DNA from: Gammaproteobacteria bacterium
Lineage (GTDB): Bacteria; Pseudomonadota; Gammaproteobacteria; Eutrophobiales; Eutrophobiaceae
DNA: 54,578 nt
Direction of reading: 5' to 3'
Assembly (NCBI GenBank): GCA_022826885.1
Contig: JAJDUB010000060.1
Coordinates: forward strand, 1-54,578
In this document: piece by piece, positions 42,067 to 51,935 of the stretch
Numbering within the stretch: position 1 is the stretch's first letter
Layout of the letters: the number at the start of each line of letters is the position of its first letter
The notes under the pieces: model-generated
What the model was told of the DNA's origin: nothing
The model's database searches: none
What the model saw: the letters and a program-made list of their open reading frames with translations, nothing else
Made by a program: the position numbers and the translations under genes

Positions 42067-44942
42067 GCCGACAACAACTCCGCTTGCCGGGTTTCAGTTT
42101 CAGGTTCAGCTGTAACGTGCCTTCCGATAACAGGCGCCAGGTACCGCCCGGTATGGGAATGCGCCAGTTTTGAAATGTCTTCCGGTGTTCCGGCGGCAAT
42201 GATCTCTCCGCCGCCATCGCCCCCTTCGGGCCCCAGGTCAACGATCCAGTCCGCAGTCTTGATGACATCCAGGTTGTGTTCGATAACGACTACCGTATTA
42301 CCGTGGTCGCGCAATCGATGCAGCACGCCGAGTAACTGCTTGACGTCGTGGAAATGCAAACCGGTGGTCGGTTCATCCAGTATGTACAGAGTCTTGCCGG
42401 TATCCCGTTTGGATAACTCCCTGGACAGTTTCACCCGTTGCGCTTCACCTCCGGATAAGGTCGTGGCGTTCTGGCCGAGACGGATATAGGAGAGTCCCAC
42501 GTCTACCAGGGTTTGCAGCTTGCGGGCGATGAGCGGCACCGGCGAGAAGAATTCCCGGGCGTCTTCCACCGTCATATCCAGTATTTCATGGATGTTTTTA
42601 CCCTTGTACCGGACCTGCAGGGTTTCCCTGTTATAGCGTTTGCCCTTGCAGACGTCGCACATGACATATATGTCCGGCAGAAAGTGCATCTCCACCTTGA
42701 TCAGCCCGTCCCCCTGACATGCCTCGCAACGCCCTCCCTTGACGTTGAAACTGAAACGGCCGGGTTTATAGCCCCTGGACCGGGCCTCCTGGGTGGCGGC
42801 GAAAAGCTCCCTGATGGGAGTAAACAGGCCGGTATAGGTGGCAGGGTTCGAGCGGGGGGTGCGACCGATGGGGCTTTGATTGATATCCACGACCTTGTCG
42901 ATGTACTCAAGGCCGGAGATGGTCCGGTATGGGGACGGTTTTGCGCCGACATAGTTCAGTTCACCCGCGGCAATCCGGTACAGGGTATCGTTAATCAGGG
43001 TTGACTTGCCCGATCCGGAAACACCGGTGATGCAGGTCATAAGGCCAAGCGGCAGTTCCAGCCGGACCGACTTGAGGTTGTTTCCCGTAGCGCCGGACAA
43101 TACCACCACCCGTTCCGGATCAGGTTTGATGCGCTGTAACGGCATATCAATGCGCTTTCTCCCTGAGAGGTAGGCGCCGGTAAGGGATTCCTTGCACCGG
43201 GCGATATCATCGGGGCTGCCCTGCTTGACCACCCTGCCGCCGTGCACCCCGGCGCCCGGCCCCATATCGATGACATGATCGGCAGCATTGATGGCTTCCT
43301 CGTCGTGTTCGACAACGATCACCGTGTTACCCAGGTCGCGCAATTGCCTCAACGTGGCCAGCAGGCGTTTGTTGTCCCGTTGATGCAAACCGATGGAGGG
43401 TTCATCCAGAACGTACATCACACCGACCAGGCCTGCGCCGATCTGGCTGGCCAGTCGAATGCGCTGCGCCTCGCCCCCGGACAAGGTTTCCGCGCTCCTG
43501 TCCAGTGCAAGATAATCCAGACCCACGTTGACAAGGAAGCGCAACCGGTCCTCAACTTCCTTTAATATGCGCGTGGCGATCTCGCCGCGCCGTCCGGATA
43601 TGACCAGGTGTTGAAAAAACTCCCGGGCATGCATCACGGTCATAGAGGTAATCGTCGGCAAGCTGGTATTGTTTACGAATACATGTCTCGCCGCCTGGTT
43701 GAGGCGCTGGCCTGAGCAGGACGGACAGGGCTGGCTGCTCTGGTATCTGTTCAGATCTTCCCGGATCATGACCGATTCGGTCTCCCGGTAACGCCGCTGC
43801 ATGTTCGGAATTACACCTTCAAAAGTATGGGTGCGCCGTATGATGCCGCGTTTGCTGTGCAGGTATTCAAATTCGATTTCTTCAGAACCGCTGCCGTACA
43901 GGATGACCCGGCGAATATCCTCATGCAGTCGGGCGTACGGTGTATCAATGGTAAAAGCATAATGTTTTGCCAAAGATTTGATCAGCTGGAAATAATATGC
44001 ATTACGTCTGTCCCAACCACGTATGGCGCCCTCCGGCAGGCTCAATGCGGGATCCTGGACTATCTTGTCGGAATCGAAAAACTGGATTACGCCCAGACCG
44101 TCACAGTGGGGACAGGCGCCGACCGGGTTATTGAACGAAAATAGCCGGGGTTCCAGTTCACTCAGGCTGTAACCGCATTCCGGACAGGCGAACCGGGTTG
44201 AGAACACCATGTCATCGGCATCGGTTTCATCCATGGAAGCGACGATTGCCAGACCGTCGGAAAGACGTACTGCAGTCTCAAGGGATTCCGCCAGTCTCAG
44301 ATCGATATCCGGGCGCACCCGGAAACGGTCCACCACCGCCTCAATCGTGTGTTTCCTGCGCAGGTCCATTGCCGGCACGTTATCCAGTTCAAGCACTTCC
44401 CCATCTATGCGGGCCCGCACAAAACCCTCTGCCCTGATTCTTTCCACTACCTGTATATGCTCACCTTTTCTTCCCTGGACCACGGGAGCCAGCAACATCA
44501 ATCTTCTTCCTTCCGGTTGTTCCAGTATCAGGTCCACCATCTGGCTGATGGTCTGGGCTGCCAAAGGAGTCTGGTGTTCCGGACAGCGAGGTTCACCCAC
44601 CCGGGCAAACAACAGGCGCAGGTAGTCATATATCTCTGTAATAGTCCCCACGGTGGAGCGCGGATTATGGGAAGTTGACTTCTGTTCGATGCTGATGGCC
44701 GGGGACAGTCCTTCAATATGATCGACGTCGGGTTTCTCCATCATTGACAGGAACTGCCTGGCGTACGCAGAGAGTGATTCAACATAACGCCGCTGCCCGT
44801 CCGCGTAGATGGTGTCGAACGCCAGGGATGACTTGCCCGATCCTGACAAGCCGGTGATCACTATCATCCTGTCCCTGGGAAAATCCAGATTGATATTCTT
44901 CAGGTTGTGGGTCCTGGCGCCCCTGATCCGTATGGTATCCAC
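42063..44942 (-). CDS. uvrA: Excinuclease ABC subunit A
   Basis: A 959-residue UvrA, full length. Both ABC ATPases are visible: Walker [15 protein letters not shown] (about 31) and [12 protein letters not shown] (about 640), with signature [12 protein letters not shown] and [12 protein letters not shown]. Zinc-binding cysteine sets are present (CPECGYSL...CPHC and CEACQGDG...CDVCKG). It finds bulky DNA lesions with UvrB. It is divergent from ssb, the common gammaproteobacterial arrangement. Confidence 0.98.
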   Translation of the reverse strand: MDTIRIRGARTHNLKNINLDFPRDRMIVITGLSGSGKSSLAFDTIYADGQRRYVESLSAYARQFLSMMEKPDVDHIEGLSPAISIEQKSTSHNPRSTVGTITEIYDYLRLLFARVGEPRCPEHQTPLAAQTISQMVDLILEQPEGRRLMLLAPVVQGRKGEHIQVVERIRAEGFVRARIDGEVLELDNVPAMDLRRKHTIEAVVDRFRVRPDIDLRLAESLETAVRLSDGLAIVASMDETDADDMVFSTRFACPECGYSLSELEPRLFSFNNPVGACPHCDGLGVIQFFDSDKIVQDPALSLPEGAIRGWDRRNAYYFQLIKSLAKHYAFTIDTPYARLHEDIRRVILYGSGSEEIEFEYLHSKRGIIRRTHTFEGVIPNMQRRYRETESVMIREDLNRYQSSQPCPSCSGQRLNQAARHVFVNNTSLPTITSMTVMHAREFFQHLVISGRRGEIATRILKEVEDRLRFLVNVGLDYLALDRSAETLSGGEAQRIRLASQIGAGLVGVMYVLDEPSIGLHQRDNKRLLATLRQLRDLGNTVIVVEHDEEAINAADHVIDMGPGAGVHGGRVVKQGSPDDIARCKESLTGAYLSGRKRIDMPLQRIKPDPERVVVLSGATGNNLKSVRLELPLGLMTCITGVSGSGKSTLINDTLYRIAAGELNYVGAKPSPYRTISGLEYIDKVVDINQSPIGRTPRSNPATYTGLFTPIRELFAATQEARSRGYKPGRFSFNVKGGRCEACQGDGLIKVEMHFLPDIYVMCDVCKGKRYNRETLQVRYKGKNIHEILDMTVEDAREFFSPVPLIARKLQTLVDVGLSYIRLGQNATTLSGGEAQRVKLSRELSKRDTGKTLYILDEPTTGLHFHDVKQLLGVLHRLRDHGNTVVVIEHNLDVIKTADWIVDLGPEGGDGGGEIIAAGTPEDISKLAHSHTGRYLAPVIGRHVTAEPETETRQAELLSA

Positions 44943-45091
44943 TATGCTTTATATGTTTGGCCGGATTCGAATTAACCTGCTAATATAAGGGAAGCTCGGC
45001 ATGAGTCCAAGCCGGATTTGCGCCTTGCTTGAAAACAGCGGTGTCAACGTTGTTGTTTTTCGTTTTATATCAATAATAAAGGAGTTGAATT

Positions 45092-45559
45092 ATGGCCAGA
45101 GGAATTAACAAAGTCATTCTAATCGGAAATCTAGGAAACGACCCGGATGTGAGGTACACCTCCGGCGGCTCGCCCATCGCCAACATAAGCCTGGCGACTT
45201 CTGAATCGTGGCGGGATAAGGAAACGGGTGACCAGCAGGAGCGGACCGAGTGGCATCGGATCGTTTTTTTCGGCCGCCTGGCGGAAGTCGTGTCCGAATA
45301 TTTACGTAAAGGCTCAAAGGTTTACGTGGAAGGGCGACTGCAGACGCGTAAGTGGCAGGATCGCGACGGAAATGACCGCTATACTACCGAAATCGTCGCC
45401 AATGATATGCAAATGCTGGACAGCAGGGGCGGCACGGGAGAGGAGTTTGCAGGCCCGTCCGGACAGGCGCGTAAGCAGTCTGCGGCAAATGCTCCCGCAC
45501 GGCAGGAGAATACTCCTGGTAATGGTGGAGAATTTGTTGACGACGATATTCCGTTTTGA
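45092..45559 (+). CDS. ssb: Single-stranded DNA-binding protein
   Basis: A 155-residue SSB: OB fold at 1-110 ([31 protein letters not shown]), a flexible Gln/Gly/Pro linker and the acidic tip FVDDDIPF that recruits repair and replication partners. An AAAGGAG ribosome site lies 8 bases upstream. It diverges from uvrA with a 149-base gap; I could not find a convincing LexA (CTG-N10-CAG) box in it. Confidence 0.98.
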   Translation: MARGINKVILIGNLGNDPDVRYTSGGSPIANISLATSESWRDKETGDQQERTEWHRIVFFGRLAEVVSEYLRKGSKVYVEGRLQTRKWQDRDGNDRYTTEIVANDMQMLDSRGGTGEEFAGPSGQARKQSAANAPARQENTPGNGGEFVDDDIPF

Positions 45560-45587
45560 AGATCACAACCGGGGTATAATCCTAACG

Positions 45588-45622
45588 GGCGCCCCGCGCT
45601 GTCGTGTCACGCGCAGGGCGCC
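45588..45622 (+). terminator. Strong GC-rich stem-loop after ssb
   Basis: Twelve-base arms with one mismatch (GGCGCCCCGCGC and GCGCAGGGCGCC) enclose an 11-base loop; a short GGTTCTT tail follows. It probably ends the ssb transcript. It also covers the upstream GTG of the next frame at 45604, which argues that translation starts later, at 45667. Confidence 0.6.
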
Positions 45623-45666
45623 GGTTCTTCAGTGATATTACAGATTTTCGACAATTTTCTAGCGCT

Positions 45667-48486
45667 ATGGATCTACAAAAACACTCCCTGAGGATTTTTG
45701 CGTCAATCGTGACGCTTATGCTGCTCTCACTGTTCCTGTACATGGAAGTGCTCGATAATGAAGCGAAAATAGCGGAGGCGGCTGACAGGCGATACCAGTC
45801 ATACCTGCTTGCTGATGAATTGCGGCAAAGCTCCGATGACCTTACCCGCATGGCCAGGACTTATACGGTGACCGGCGATCCGAAGTTCAAGGAGTATTTC
45901 GACAGGATACTGGCCATAAGGAGCGGAGATGCCCCGCGCCCGATAGATTACCACAATATCTACTGGGATTTTGTTTCAGCCACGGACATGCCGCCGCGCG
46001 TGGACACGCCCCCCAGGTCATTGAAAAGGTTGATGAAGGAAGCCGAGTTCACGGAAACCGAATTTGCCCTGTTGCAGGAAACGGAAAACGAATCCAATGA
46101 ACTGGTCAACCTGGAAAACCGGGCCATGAACGCCATGGCCGGTATTTTTGAGGATGGCGCGGGCAGTTACATCAGGAGCCCTCCCGACCGGGAACTGGCC
46201 CGCAACCTGCTGCATGGCGAGCAATACCACGAGGCCAAGGAAAAAATCATGACTCCCCTGGAGAAGTTCTTTGAGGCCATCGACCACAGGACCTCGGGGG
46301 AAATTGCAGCTTACCGTGACAAACAACGGCGCCTGGATGTGGTATTGATGATTACCCTGGGCCTGTCCGCCTGTCTTGCGCTTATCTCCCTGATCCTGGG
46401 CGCCATGTCCATGAAAAAGAAAGGAACGGACAGCGGCAAGTCGAGGTTGGCGCAACGCCTGGCTGCCAGCGGTTACACTTCGAGCGATTCCGGAGGCAAG
46501 GGATCGGCGCGTGACGCGCTGGTCAGGCGGCTGACCAGCAAGGCTGAGCCGTCACAGAAAGAAGATAGTGAAAAAACTGCAACGGACACCTTGTCCCTGC
46601 AGTTTTTTCTCAGAGGCTTCTGGCATAACTGGCCGCTTATCGTCGCCGCGGTTATTGTCACCTTCCTCACCCTGGGACTTTCCTGGTGGTTCCTGAGCGA
46701 GAACAGGATTCAATCCCACACCAAGGTCAGGGACGAGTTGAAGTTTACCCTGGATGCCACACACAGCGCGGTGCTCGACTGGTTATATCAAACCAGCCAG
46801 GACGCTTCCAACTTCGCGGACGCGGTCGGCCGGCAGGTTTCCAGCGAAACCCTGCAGTTGTTGAAAGATCAGCCGCAGCATGTTCTGCATCAACAACTGG
46901 CGGCGGCTGCGATTCCTGAACAGGACCGCGAAGAGGAGATTTTAATCGAGCAGGATTTGAAAATGTTTGCTATTGATTCGAGCATTGCCGATCCTGAAAT
47001 ATTTGAAGATTACCTGATCGTGGATCGTGACGGTGTGGTACTCTCCAGCAGCCGCGCAGAATTGATCGGAAAATATTTTGCGTTTCCCGCGGGCACCATG
47101 GAACGGATCATGCTCCGGAAAACCATCATAGATTTTCCCGACCAGGATATCGACAGCGACCTGTTATCCCGGAATATCGTTTTTGGCGCCCTGATCGATG
47201 AAAACAAAGGCGCCGTTTTCATCATGGCGTCCCCGCGGCGTATCCTGGCTAAAATTCTCAGAAGGGGCTTCTCAGGCAATTACGGTGAGGTTTACCTGGT
47301 CGATTCCGAAGGCCGTTTTATCAGCGAACCGCGCTGGAAGGAAGAGATATTCGACAGGGCCTGGGTGAATCCGGACGCCACGTCCGTCGTAGGGGTCTAT
47401 GCCGGCCAACACGGCAAGGCGGACAAGCCTTCCGATCTTCCCCTTTCGGTCAGGCGCGTGATCGCCGGCGACAGTGGCGGGGAATTGGGGGAATATGATA
47501 ATTATCTCGGACAAAAGGTGGTTGGCTTCTGGGACTGGAACAATACCTATGGTTTCGGCATTATCAATGAGTTTCACAGTGAAGAAGCATTTGCGACATT
47601 CAGGGCCTTCACCCGGCAGACGATGGCAGGCAGCCTTTTCACGGCAGCATTGATCCTGACGCTGACGCTGATGTCCATCTGGAGCCGGAGCAAGGTTACC
47701 CGGACTAATGAGCAACTGTCGAGCGCATTCAAGACAATCAAGTCACATAATGACAAGCTTGCACAGGACCTCAGGATTGGCCAGAAAGTGCAGACGGACA
47801 TGTTGCCGGATCCTATCGAGGGCGATGGTTTTACCCTTGAAGCCTTCCTGAAGCCTGCGCAGAGCGTTTCAGGAGACTTTTATGACTTTTCAATGATACA
47901 GGAAGGAAAAGTGTATTTCTGCGTGGGGGACGTGTCCGGGAAAGGGATACCCGCGTCCCTGTTCATGTCGATGTCCAAGGCGCTGCTCAGCAAGGTACTG
48001 GATCAGACCGACCAGACAAAAGATATCATCACCCGGGTCAACAATGAATTATCCCTGAACAATGACAGCAACATGTTTGTAACGCTGGTCATCGGAGTTA
48101 TGGACTTGAATACCGGGAAGTTACTGATAACCAATGCAGGGCACAACCTGCCTTACATCAAGAAACATACCGGCGAACTGGTTTGTCTCGAGGAAATCCA
48201 GGGACCCCTGGTGGGCACCTTTGAAGGCATTGAGTTCAAGCAGCAATCCATTCAAATGGGCAAGGGCGATATGGTGCTGTTTTATACCGACGGCGTGACC
48301 GAGGCACAGAACATACGGGATGAGTTCTACGACGATGACCGGTTAGAGGATTTGCTGAAGAAAAATGAATTTGAGACCGCCAAGGATATGACAAACTCCG
48401 TTTTCAGAAGCGTTCTCAGGTTCATAGGACGGGCTGACCAGTTCGATGATATTACCATCCTGTCCTTTCAATACACCGGGCTGTAA
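45667..48486 (+). CDS. PP2C (SpoIIE/RsbU-type) phosphatase with two membrane sensor regions
   Basis: A 939-residue membrane phosphatase. TM1 (about 8-26) precedes a first periplasmic sensor (LADELRQSSDDLTRMARTYT...) that ends at TM2 (about 225-247). A Ser/Lys-rich cytoplasmic linker leads to TM3 (about 322-342), a second, dCache-like periplasmic domain (about 350-645) and TM4 (about 650-672). The last ~240 residues are SpoIIE/PP2C: LKPAQSVSGDFYDF, VGDVSGKGIPASLFM, NAGHNLPYI and DQFDDITIL carry the metal-binding aspartates. The start is set at ATG 45667 because an upstream GTG falls in a hairpin. It likely dephosphorylates the STAS protein encoded at 49199. Confidence 0.9.
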   Translation: MDLQKHSLRIFASIVTLMLLSLFLYMEVLDNEAKIAEAADRRYQSYLLADELRQSSDDLTRMARTYTVTGDPKFKEYFDRILAIRSGDAPRPIDYHNIYWDFVSATDMPPRVDTPPRSLKRLMKEAEFTETEFALLQETENESNELVNLENRAMNAMAGIFEDGAGSYIRSPPDRELARNLLHGEQYHEAKEKIMTPLEKFFEAIDHRTSGEIAAYRDKQRRLDVVLMITLGLSACLALISLILGAMSMKKKGTDSGKSRLAQRLAASGYTSSDSGGKGSARDALVRRLTSKAEPSQKEDSEKTATDTLSLQFFLRGFWHNWPLIVAAVIVTFLTLGLSWWFLSENRIQSHTKVRDELKFTLDATHSAVLDWLYQTSQDASNFADAVGRQVSSETLQLLKDQPQHVLHQQLAAAAIPEQDREEEILIEQDLKMFAIDSSIADPEIFEDYLIVDRDGVVLSSSRAELIGKYFAFPAGTMERIMLRKTIIDFPDQDIDSDLLSRNIVFGALIDENKGAVFIMASPRRILAKILRRGFSGNYGEVYLVDSEGRFISEPRWKEEIFDRAWVNPDATSVVGVYAGQHGKADKPSDLPLSVRRVIAGDSGGELGEYDNYLGQKVVGFWDWNNTYGFGIINEFHSEEAFATFRAFTRQTMAGSLFTAALILTLTLMSIWSRSKVTRTNEQLSSAFKTIKSHNDKLAQDLRIGQKVQTDMLPDPIEGDGFTLEAFLKPAQSVSGDFYDFSMIQEGKVYFCVGDVSGKGIPASLFMSMSKALLSKVLDQTDQTKDIITRVNNELSLNNDSNMFVTLVIGVMDLNTGKLLITNAGHNLPYIKKHTGELVCLEEIQGPLVGTFEGIEFKQQSIQMGKGDMVLFYTDGVTEAQNIRDEFYDDDRLEDLLKKNEFETAKDMTNSVFRSVLRFIGRADQFDDITILSFQYTGL

Positions 48487-48502
48487 CTGTAAATATCCCC
48501 GA

Positions 48503-48991
48503 TTACGCTTTGGCCTTGATAATGACCACTATGTTGCCATTCTGTGAACCATAGTATTCAACCCGGTCATTGAGGCTTTTTACCAGGTGGATGCCAAGAC
48601 CGCCCACTTTCTCCTGCTTTAATTCAGTTTCGGCTTCCGGTTCCGGTTCCTTTTCAGGTTCAACTCCCGTTTCCGGTTCCGGGTCTTCTCCTCCAAGCCG
48701 CGGCGCCGGAGCGTCCCTGAACAAATCAAAAGGAGGCGCCTTGTCCTGTAAACTGATCTTGACGTTGGGCCCGGTATCTTCAGCCTCTACAGTAACAGAT
48801 CCCTCTTCGTCTCCCTCATAACCATGGGTAAAGGAATTTACAATCAGTTCTTCCAGGGAGAGTTCCAGTTCAAATATCTTGGTTTCATCAAGGCTTTTTT
48901 CTTCACAGTAGGCTCTGAATTCATCCGAGAATTCGGAAAGATCAGACAGATCACTTAACACCCATTTGATGGTTTCTTCTTCTTTTCTCAT
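48503..48991 (-). CDS. HATPase-domain serine kinase / anti-sigma-type switch protein (RsbW-like)
   Basis: A 162-residue GHKL ATPase of the RsbW/SpoIIAB class. The N-box is LEELIVNSFTHGY, the G1 region DKAPPFDLF, and the G2 region VGGLGIHLVK. Between these last two lies a Pro/Glu-rich insertion of roughly 25-30 residues (PEPETGVEPEKEPEPE) in the ATP-lid position. It would phosphorylate the STAS protein and bind a target when the STAS partner is phosphorylated. It is on the opposite strand between the phosphatase and the STAS gene. No sigma factor is adjacent. Confidence 0.88.
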   Translation of the reverse strand: MRKEEETIKWVLSDLSDLSEFSDEFRAYCEEKSLDETKIFELELSLEELIVNSFTHGYEGDEEGSVTVEAEDTGPNVKISLQDKAPPFDLFRDAPAPRLGGEDPEPETGVEPEKEPEPEAETELKQEKVGGLGIHLVKSLNDRVEYYGSQNGNIVVIIKAKA

Positions 48992-49198
48992 TAGTCAGCC
49001 TCTTACTTAAAAGGATGTGATACACTAGCGATATTTACTGAAGAGTCCCTTGCATGTTCCCGAAGGTATATTTTACCTCAATTAATCAATTTTGTATATT
49101 CTTTCAGGTTATTGTAAAATGCTGGACAGGCAGATTTAAAAGTTTATACTGTATCGGCTGAATCAAAGCCGGCAACCAACAGAGAAAGAGAAAAAATA

Positions 49199-49540
49199 AT
49201 GAGCGATATTGAAACAGTAAATCAGGATGGTATTGTTATTCTTAACCTCAAGGGGCGGGTTGACGCGACCAATTCAGGACAGGTTCATGATAAGGTCATG
49301 GAAGAAATCAAAAATGGTTGCAACAAGATGATCATTAATTTTTCAGATGTTAATTACATCTCCAGTGCCGGCCTGCGGGTTCTGATTTTTGCCACAAAGA
49401 GTTTTGCCAAGAGTTCCGGATCATTCTCAGTGTGTTCCCTGAATGAAAATATCATGAAGATATTCGAGATAAGCGGCCTGGTGAACCTGTTCACCATTCA
49501 TGATGACCTGGAGACGGGGCTCAGTTCACTCAAGGGTTAA
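49199..49540 (+). CDS. STAS-domain anti-sigma factor antagonist
   Basis: A 113-residue single STAS domain. The phospho-acceptor loop reads NYISSAGLRVL, with Ser55/Ser56 at the site phosphorylated in RsbV/SpoIIAA. A purine-rich ribosome site (GAGAAAGAG) precedes the ATG. Together with the HATPase and PP2C genes it forms a complete partner-switching set. The leader (48992-49198) is A/T-rich and would hold divergent promoters, but none is clear enough to call. Confidence 0.95.
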   Translation: MSDIETVNQDGIVILNLKGRVDATNSGQVHDKVMEEIKNGCNKMIINFSDVNYISSAGLRVLIFATKSFAKSSGSFSVCSLNENIMKIFEISGLVNLFTIHDDLETGLSSLKG

Positions 49541-49576
49541 ACAGGGAAGCCCCGATAGAGTCAGCGTACCCTGACG

Positions 49577-50080
49577 TTAATTTCGCTGCTTCTGCCGGAG
49601 CTTGTAGACGGGAGGCGCGCCGTCCGCAGCCGTCTGGTACTTAACACTGAAGTCCGACAACCCTTTCAGCGCATCCTCCGCATCCTTGTCCTCCCGGACC
49701 TGGTATGAATCGAGCCCGCAACGCTGCATAAAAAATAACTGATCCCTGAGCACTTCCCCCACTGCGCGTATTTCGCCGCGGTAGCCGAACCGATCGCGCA
49801 ACAGCCGGGCGTGGGAATAACTCCGCCCGTCGGTAAATTTGGGAAACTCCAGGGCGACCAGTTCAAACTGCTCCAGCGAATCGGAGAAGTCATCAAGACT
49901 GTCATCTCCATTCAGGCAAACGGCAATCCTGCCATTATGCCGGGCCAACGGTTCCCTGTTATTGCGCCAATAGTCCAGGGGCACGATCAAATCTCCTTCA
50001 GGCAACGGTTGCCCGGGATCCGGTTCGGCGATCCTTTGCCAGCCGTCTTCCAGGATCCTGCCGTTCTTAATAACCCGCAA
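49577..50080 (-). CDS. DUF934 family protein
   Basis: A 167-residue protein of the DUF934 family (LIVPLDYWRNNREPLARH, FPKFTDGRSYSHARLLRDRFGY, LRDQLFFMQRCGLDSYQV). Members accompany sirohaem sulfite or nitrite reductases in beta- and gammaproteobacteria and are assumed to assist sulfite reduction. It overlaps the reductase gene by 14 bases, so the pair is coupled. Molecular role unknown. Confidence 0.92.
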   Translation of the reverse strand: MRVIKNGRILEDGWQRIAEPDPGQPLPEGDLIVPLDYWRNNREPLARHNGRIAVCLNGDDSLDDFSDSLEQFELVALEFPKFTDGRSYSHARLLRDRFGYRGEIRAVGEVLRDQLFFMQRCGLDSYQVREDKDAEDALKGLSDFSVKYQTAADGAPPVYKLRQKQRN

Positions 50081-51761
50081 CCGCCTTCATCCTGGTTGAA
50101 TCTTCCGATTCCGGCGCATAAACCCGGTCCTTGAACGGGTCCAGGCCCACGCGCAGGTAGGTTTCCAGGAACTGCTCTTCTCCCTCCCGCTGTTCCAGGT
50201 ATACCTGCAATATCCTGTCTATGGTCTCTGCCACTTCCTCCTTTGCAACGGCAGGACCCAGACGATCTCCGAGCCGCGCCGCATTCCCGGCCGAGCCTCC
50301 CAGCGTAAGCTGATAAAATTCCTTGCCTTTCTTGTCAACACCCAGAATCCCGATGTGTCCCACATGATGATGACCGCAGGCATTCATGCAACCGGACATC
50401 TTGACCTGGAAATCACCGATATCATGCAGGTAATCCAGTTCGTTAAACCTTTGATTGATTTGCCCGGCTATATCGATGGATCCTGCATTAGCCAGGTTGC
50501 AGAAGTCCAGCCCGGGACAGCAGATCATGTCTGTCAGCAGGCCGATGTTGGGTGTTGCGAGCTGTTCCTTTCTTAGAGCATTCCAGAGCGAATACAGGTC
50601 TCCCTGTCTGACATGAGGCAGGATCAGGTTCTGATCATGGGTCACGCGTATTTCCGAGTAGCCGTATTTATCAGCCAGGGTCGCAATAAAATTCATCTGT
50701 GCGCCCGTAGCGTCGCCGGGGGCAACGCCCGGGTGTTTGAGCGAAAGGTAAACGGCGCGGTAACCCGGCGCCTTGTGAGCCTTTACATTACGCTGCACCC
50801 ACAGTTTGAAGTCTTTCTGCAATACCAGGCGTTTTGCGAACGTTGCATCATCGGCAGCGTTTTTGTCAAACTCCGGCTCGGTGAAAAAACCCTTGACCCG
50901 GTCGATCTCAACCTGATCCAGCAACAGGGCCGTGTCCCTGATTCGGCGCCATTCAGTTTCAACCATATCGGTAAATTTTTCCGGACCGATCGCATTGACC
51001 AGGATCTTTATCCTGGCTTTATGCATGTTGTCGCGCCGGCCCAGCTGGTTGTAAACCCGCAGGATGGCTTCCAGGTAAGACAGCAGATGTTGCTTCTCAA
51101 GGTAATCCCGTATACATACCCCCAGGTAAGGCGTGCGCCCCAGGCCTCCGCCCACCAGTATTTTGCAGCCTGTTTTACCCTCTTCATTCCTGACCAGGTA
51201 AATGCCGATATCATGTATCTGCACAGCGGCGCGATCATTCTCCGAGCCGGATACGGCAATCTTGAATTTGCGCGGGAGGAAAGAGAACTCCGGATGGAAT
51301 GTTGACCACTGGCGAATGATTTCACAATAAGGGCGCGGGTCTTCCAGTTCATCCTCGGCGATGCCGGCAAAATGGTCCGAGGTGATGTTGCGTATGCAGT
51401 TGCCGCTCGTCTGGATAGCATGCATCTGCACACTGGCAAGATCCGCCAGGATATCAGGCACGGTTTCCAGCCTGGGCCAGTTGAACTGAATATTCTGCCT
51501 GGTACTGAAGTGGCCGTAGCCTTTATCGTACTTGTCTGCAATATACGCCAACATGCGCAACTGGGTTGAAGACAACAAGCCGTATGGAATTGACACACGC
51601 AGCATCGGTGCATGCCTCTGGATGTACAGACCGTTCATCAGGCGTAGCGGGCGATACTCATCTTCGCTGAGTTCTCCTGCCAGATAACGCCGGGTCTGGT
51701 CGCGAAACTGGGCTACCCGTTCGTCTACGATCTGCTGATCGTATTCGTCATATTGGTACAT
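50067..51761 (-). CDS. Sirohaem nitrite/sulfite reductase (hemoprotein subunit)
   Basis: A 564-residue sirohaem/[4Fe-4S] reductase. Cluster and sirohaem ligands are C415-x5-C421 (ICCPGLDFCNLAN) and C458-x3-C462 (SGCMNACGHHH). HFSTRQNIQFNW and TSGNCIRN are typical substrate/sirohaem-side motifs. It reduces sulfite to sulfide or nitrite to ammonia; with DUF934 next door, assimilatory sulfite reduction is favoured. ATG 51761 matches the family start (MYQYDEYDQQ); the upstream TTG is not needed. The electron donor subunit is not in this window. Confidence 0.93.
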   Translation of the reverse strand: MYQYDEYDQQIVDERVAQFRDQTRRYLAGELSEDEYRPLRLMNGLYIQRHAPMLRVSIPYGLLSSTQLRMLAYIADKYDKGYGHFSTRQNIQFNWPRLETVPDILADLASVQMHAIQTSGNCIRNITSDHFAGIAEDELEDPRPYCEIIRQWSTFHPEFSFLPRKFKIAVSGSENDRAAVQIHDIGIYLVRNEEGKTGCKILVGGGLGRTPYLGVCIRDYLEKQHLLSYLEAILRVYNQLGRRDNMHKARIKILVNAIGPEKFTDMVETEWRRIRDTALLLDQVEIDRVKGFFTEPEFDKNAADDATFAKRLVLQKDFKLWVQRNVKAHKAPGYRAVYLSLKHPGVAPGDATGAQMNFIATLADKYGYSEIRVTHDQNLILPHVRQGDLYSLWNALRKEQLATPNIGLLTDMICCPGLDFCNLANAGSIDIAGQINQRFNELDYLHDIGDFQVKMSGCMNACGHHHVGHIGILGVDKKGKEFYQLTLGGSAGNAARLGDRLGPAVAKEEVAETIDRILQVYLEQREGEEQFLETYLRVGLDPFKDRVYAPESEDSTRMKAVAGY

Positions 51762-51877
51762 ATCGACTGTAAACTGCTCTCGAAATTCGACAGGGCGCAA
51801 AGAATAGCAGTTAAGTCTTATGCATAAAAGTGCTTAATTTGACTATCTATATGACAAATAGATATAAACAGATAGTT

Positions 51878-51920
51878 GGGGTCAGAGTAAAAATTCTGGC
51901 GAATTTCTTACTCTGACCCC
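51878..51920. repeat. Nested REP-like inverted repeat upstream of the reductase gene
   Basis: Outer 13-base arms GGGGTCAGAGTAA and TTACTCTGACCCC enclose an inner AAATTC/GAATTT pair around TGGC. It lies in the 174-base gap between the EF-G-like gene and the reductase. The sequence is the classic head and foot of REP elements linked to RAYT transposases in proteobacteria (recognised from memory); no transposase is near. Confidence 0.75.
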
Positions 51921-51935
51921 TGGATTCTCGGGGGC

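Noticed and set aside
44943-45091. LexA (SOS) box between uvrA and ssb
   Set aside because: Expected from E. coli, but no CTG-N10-CAG match was found in the gap.
48600-48720. Repeated GGTTCC-like tract as a DNA repeat element
   Set aside because: It is coding sequence for the Pro/Glu-rich insertion of the HATPase protein and does not extend outside the gene.
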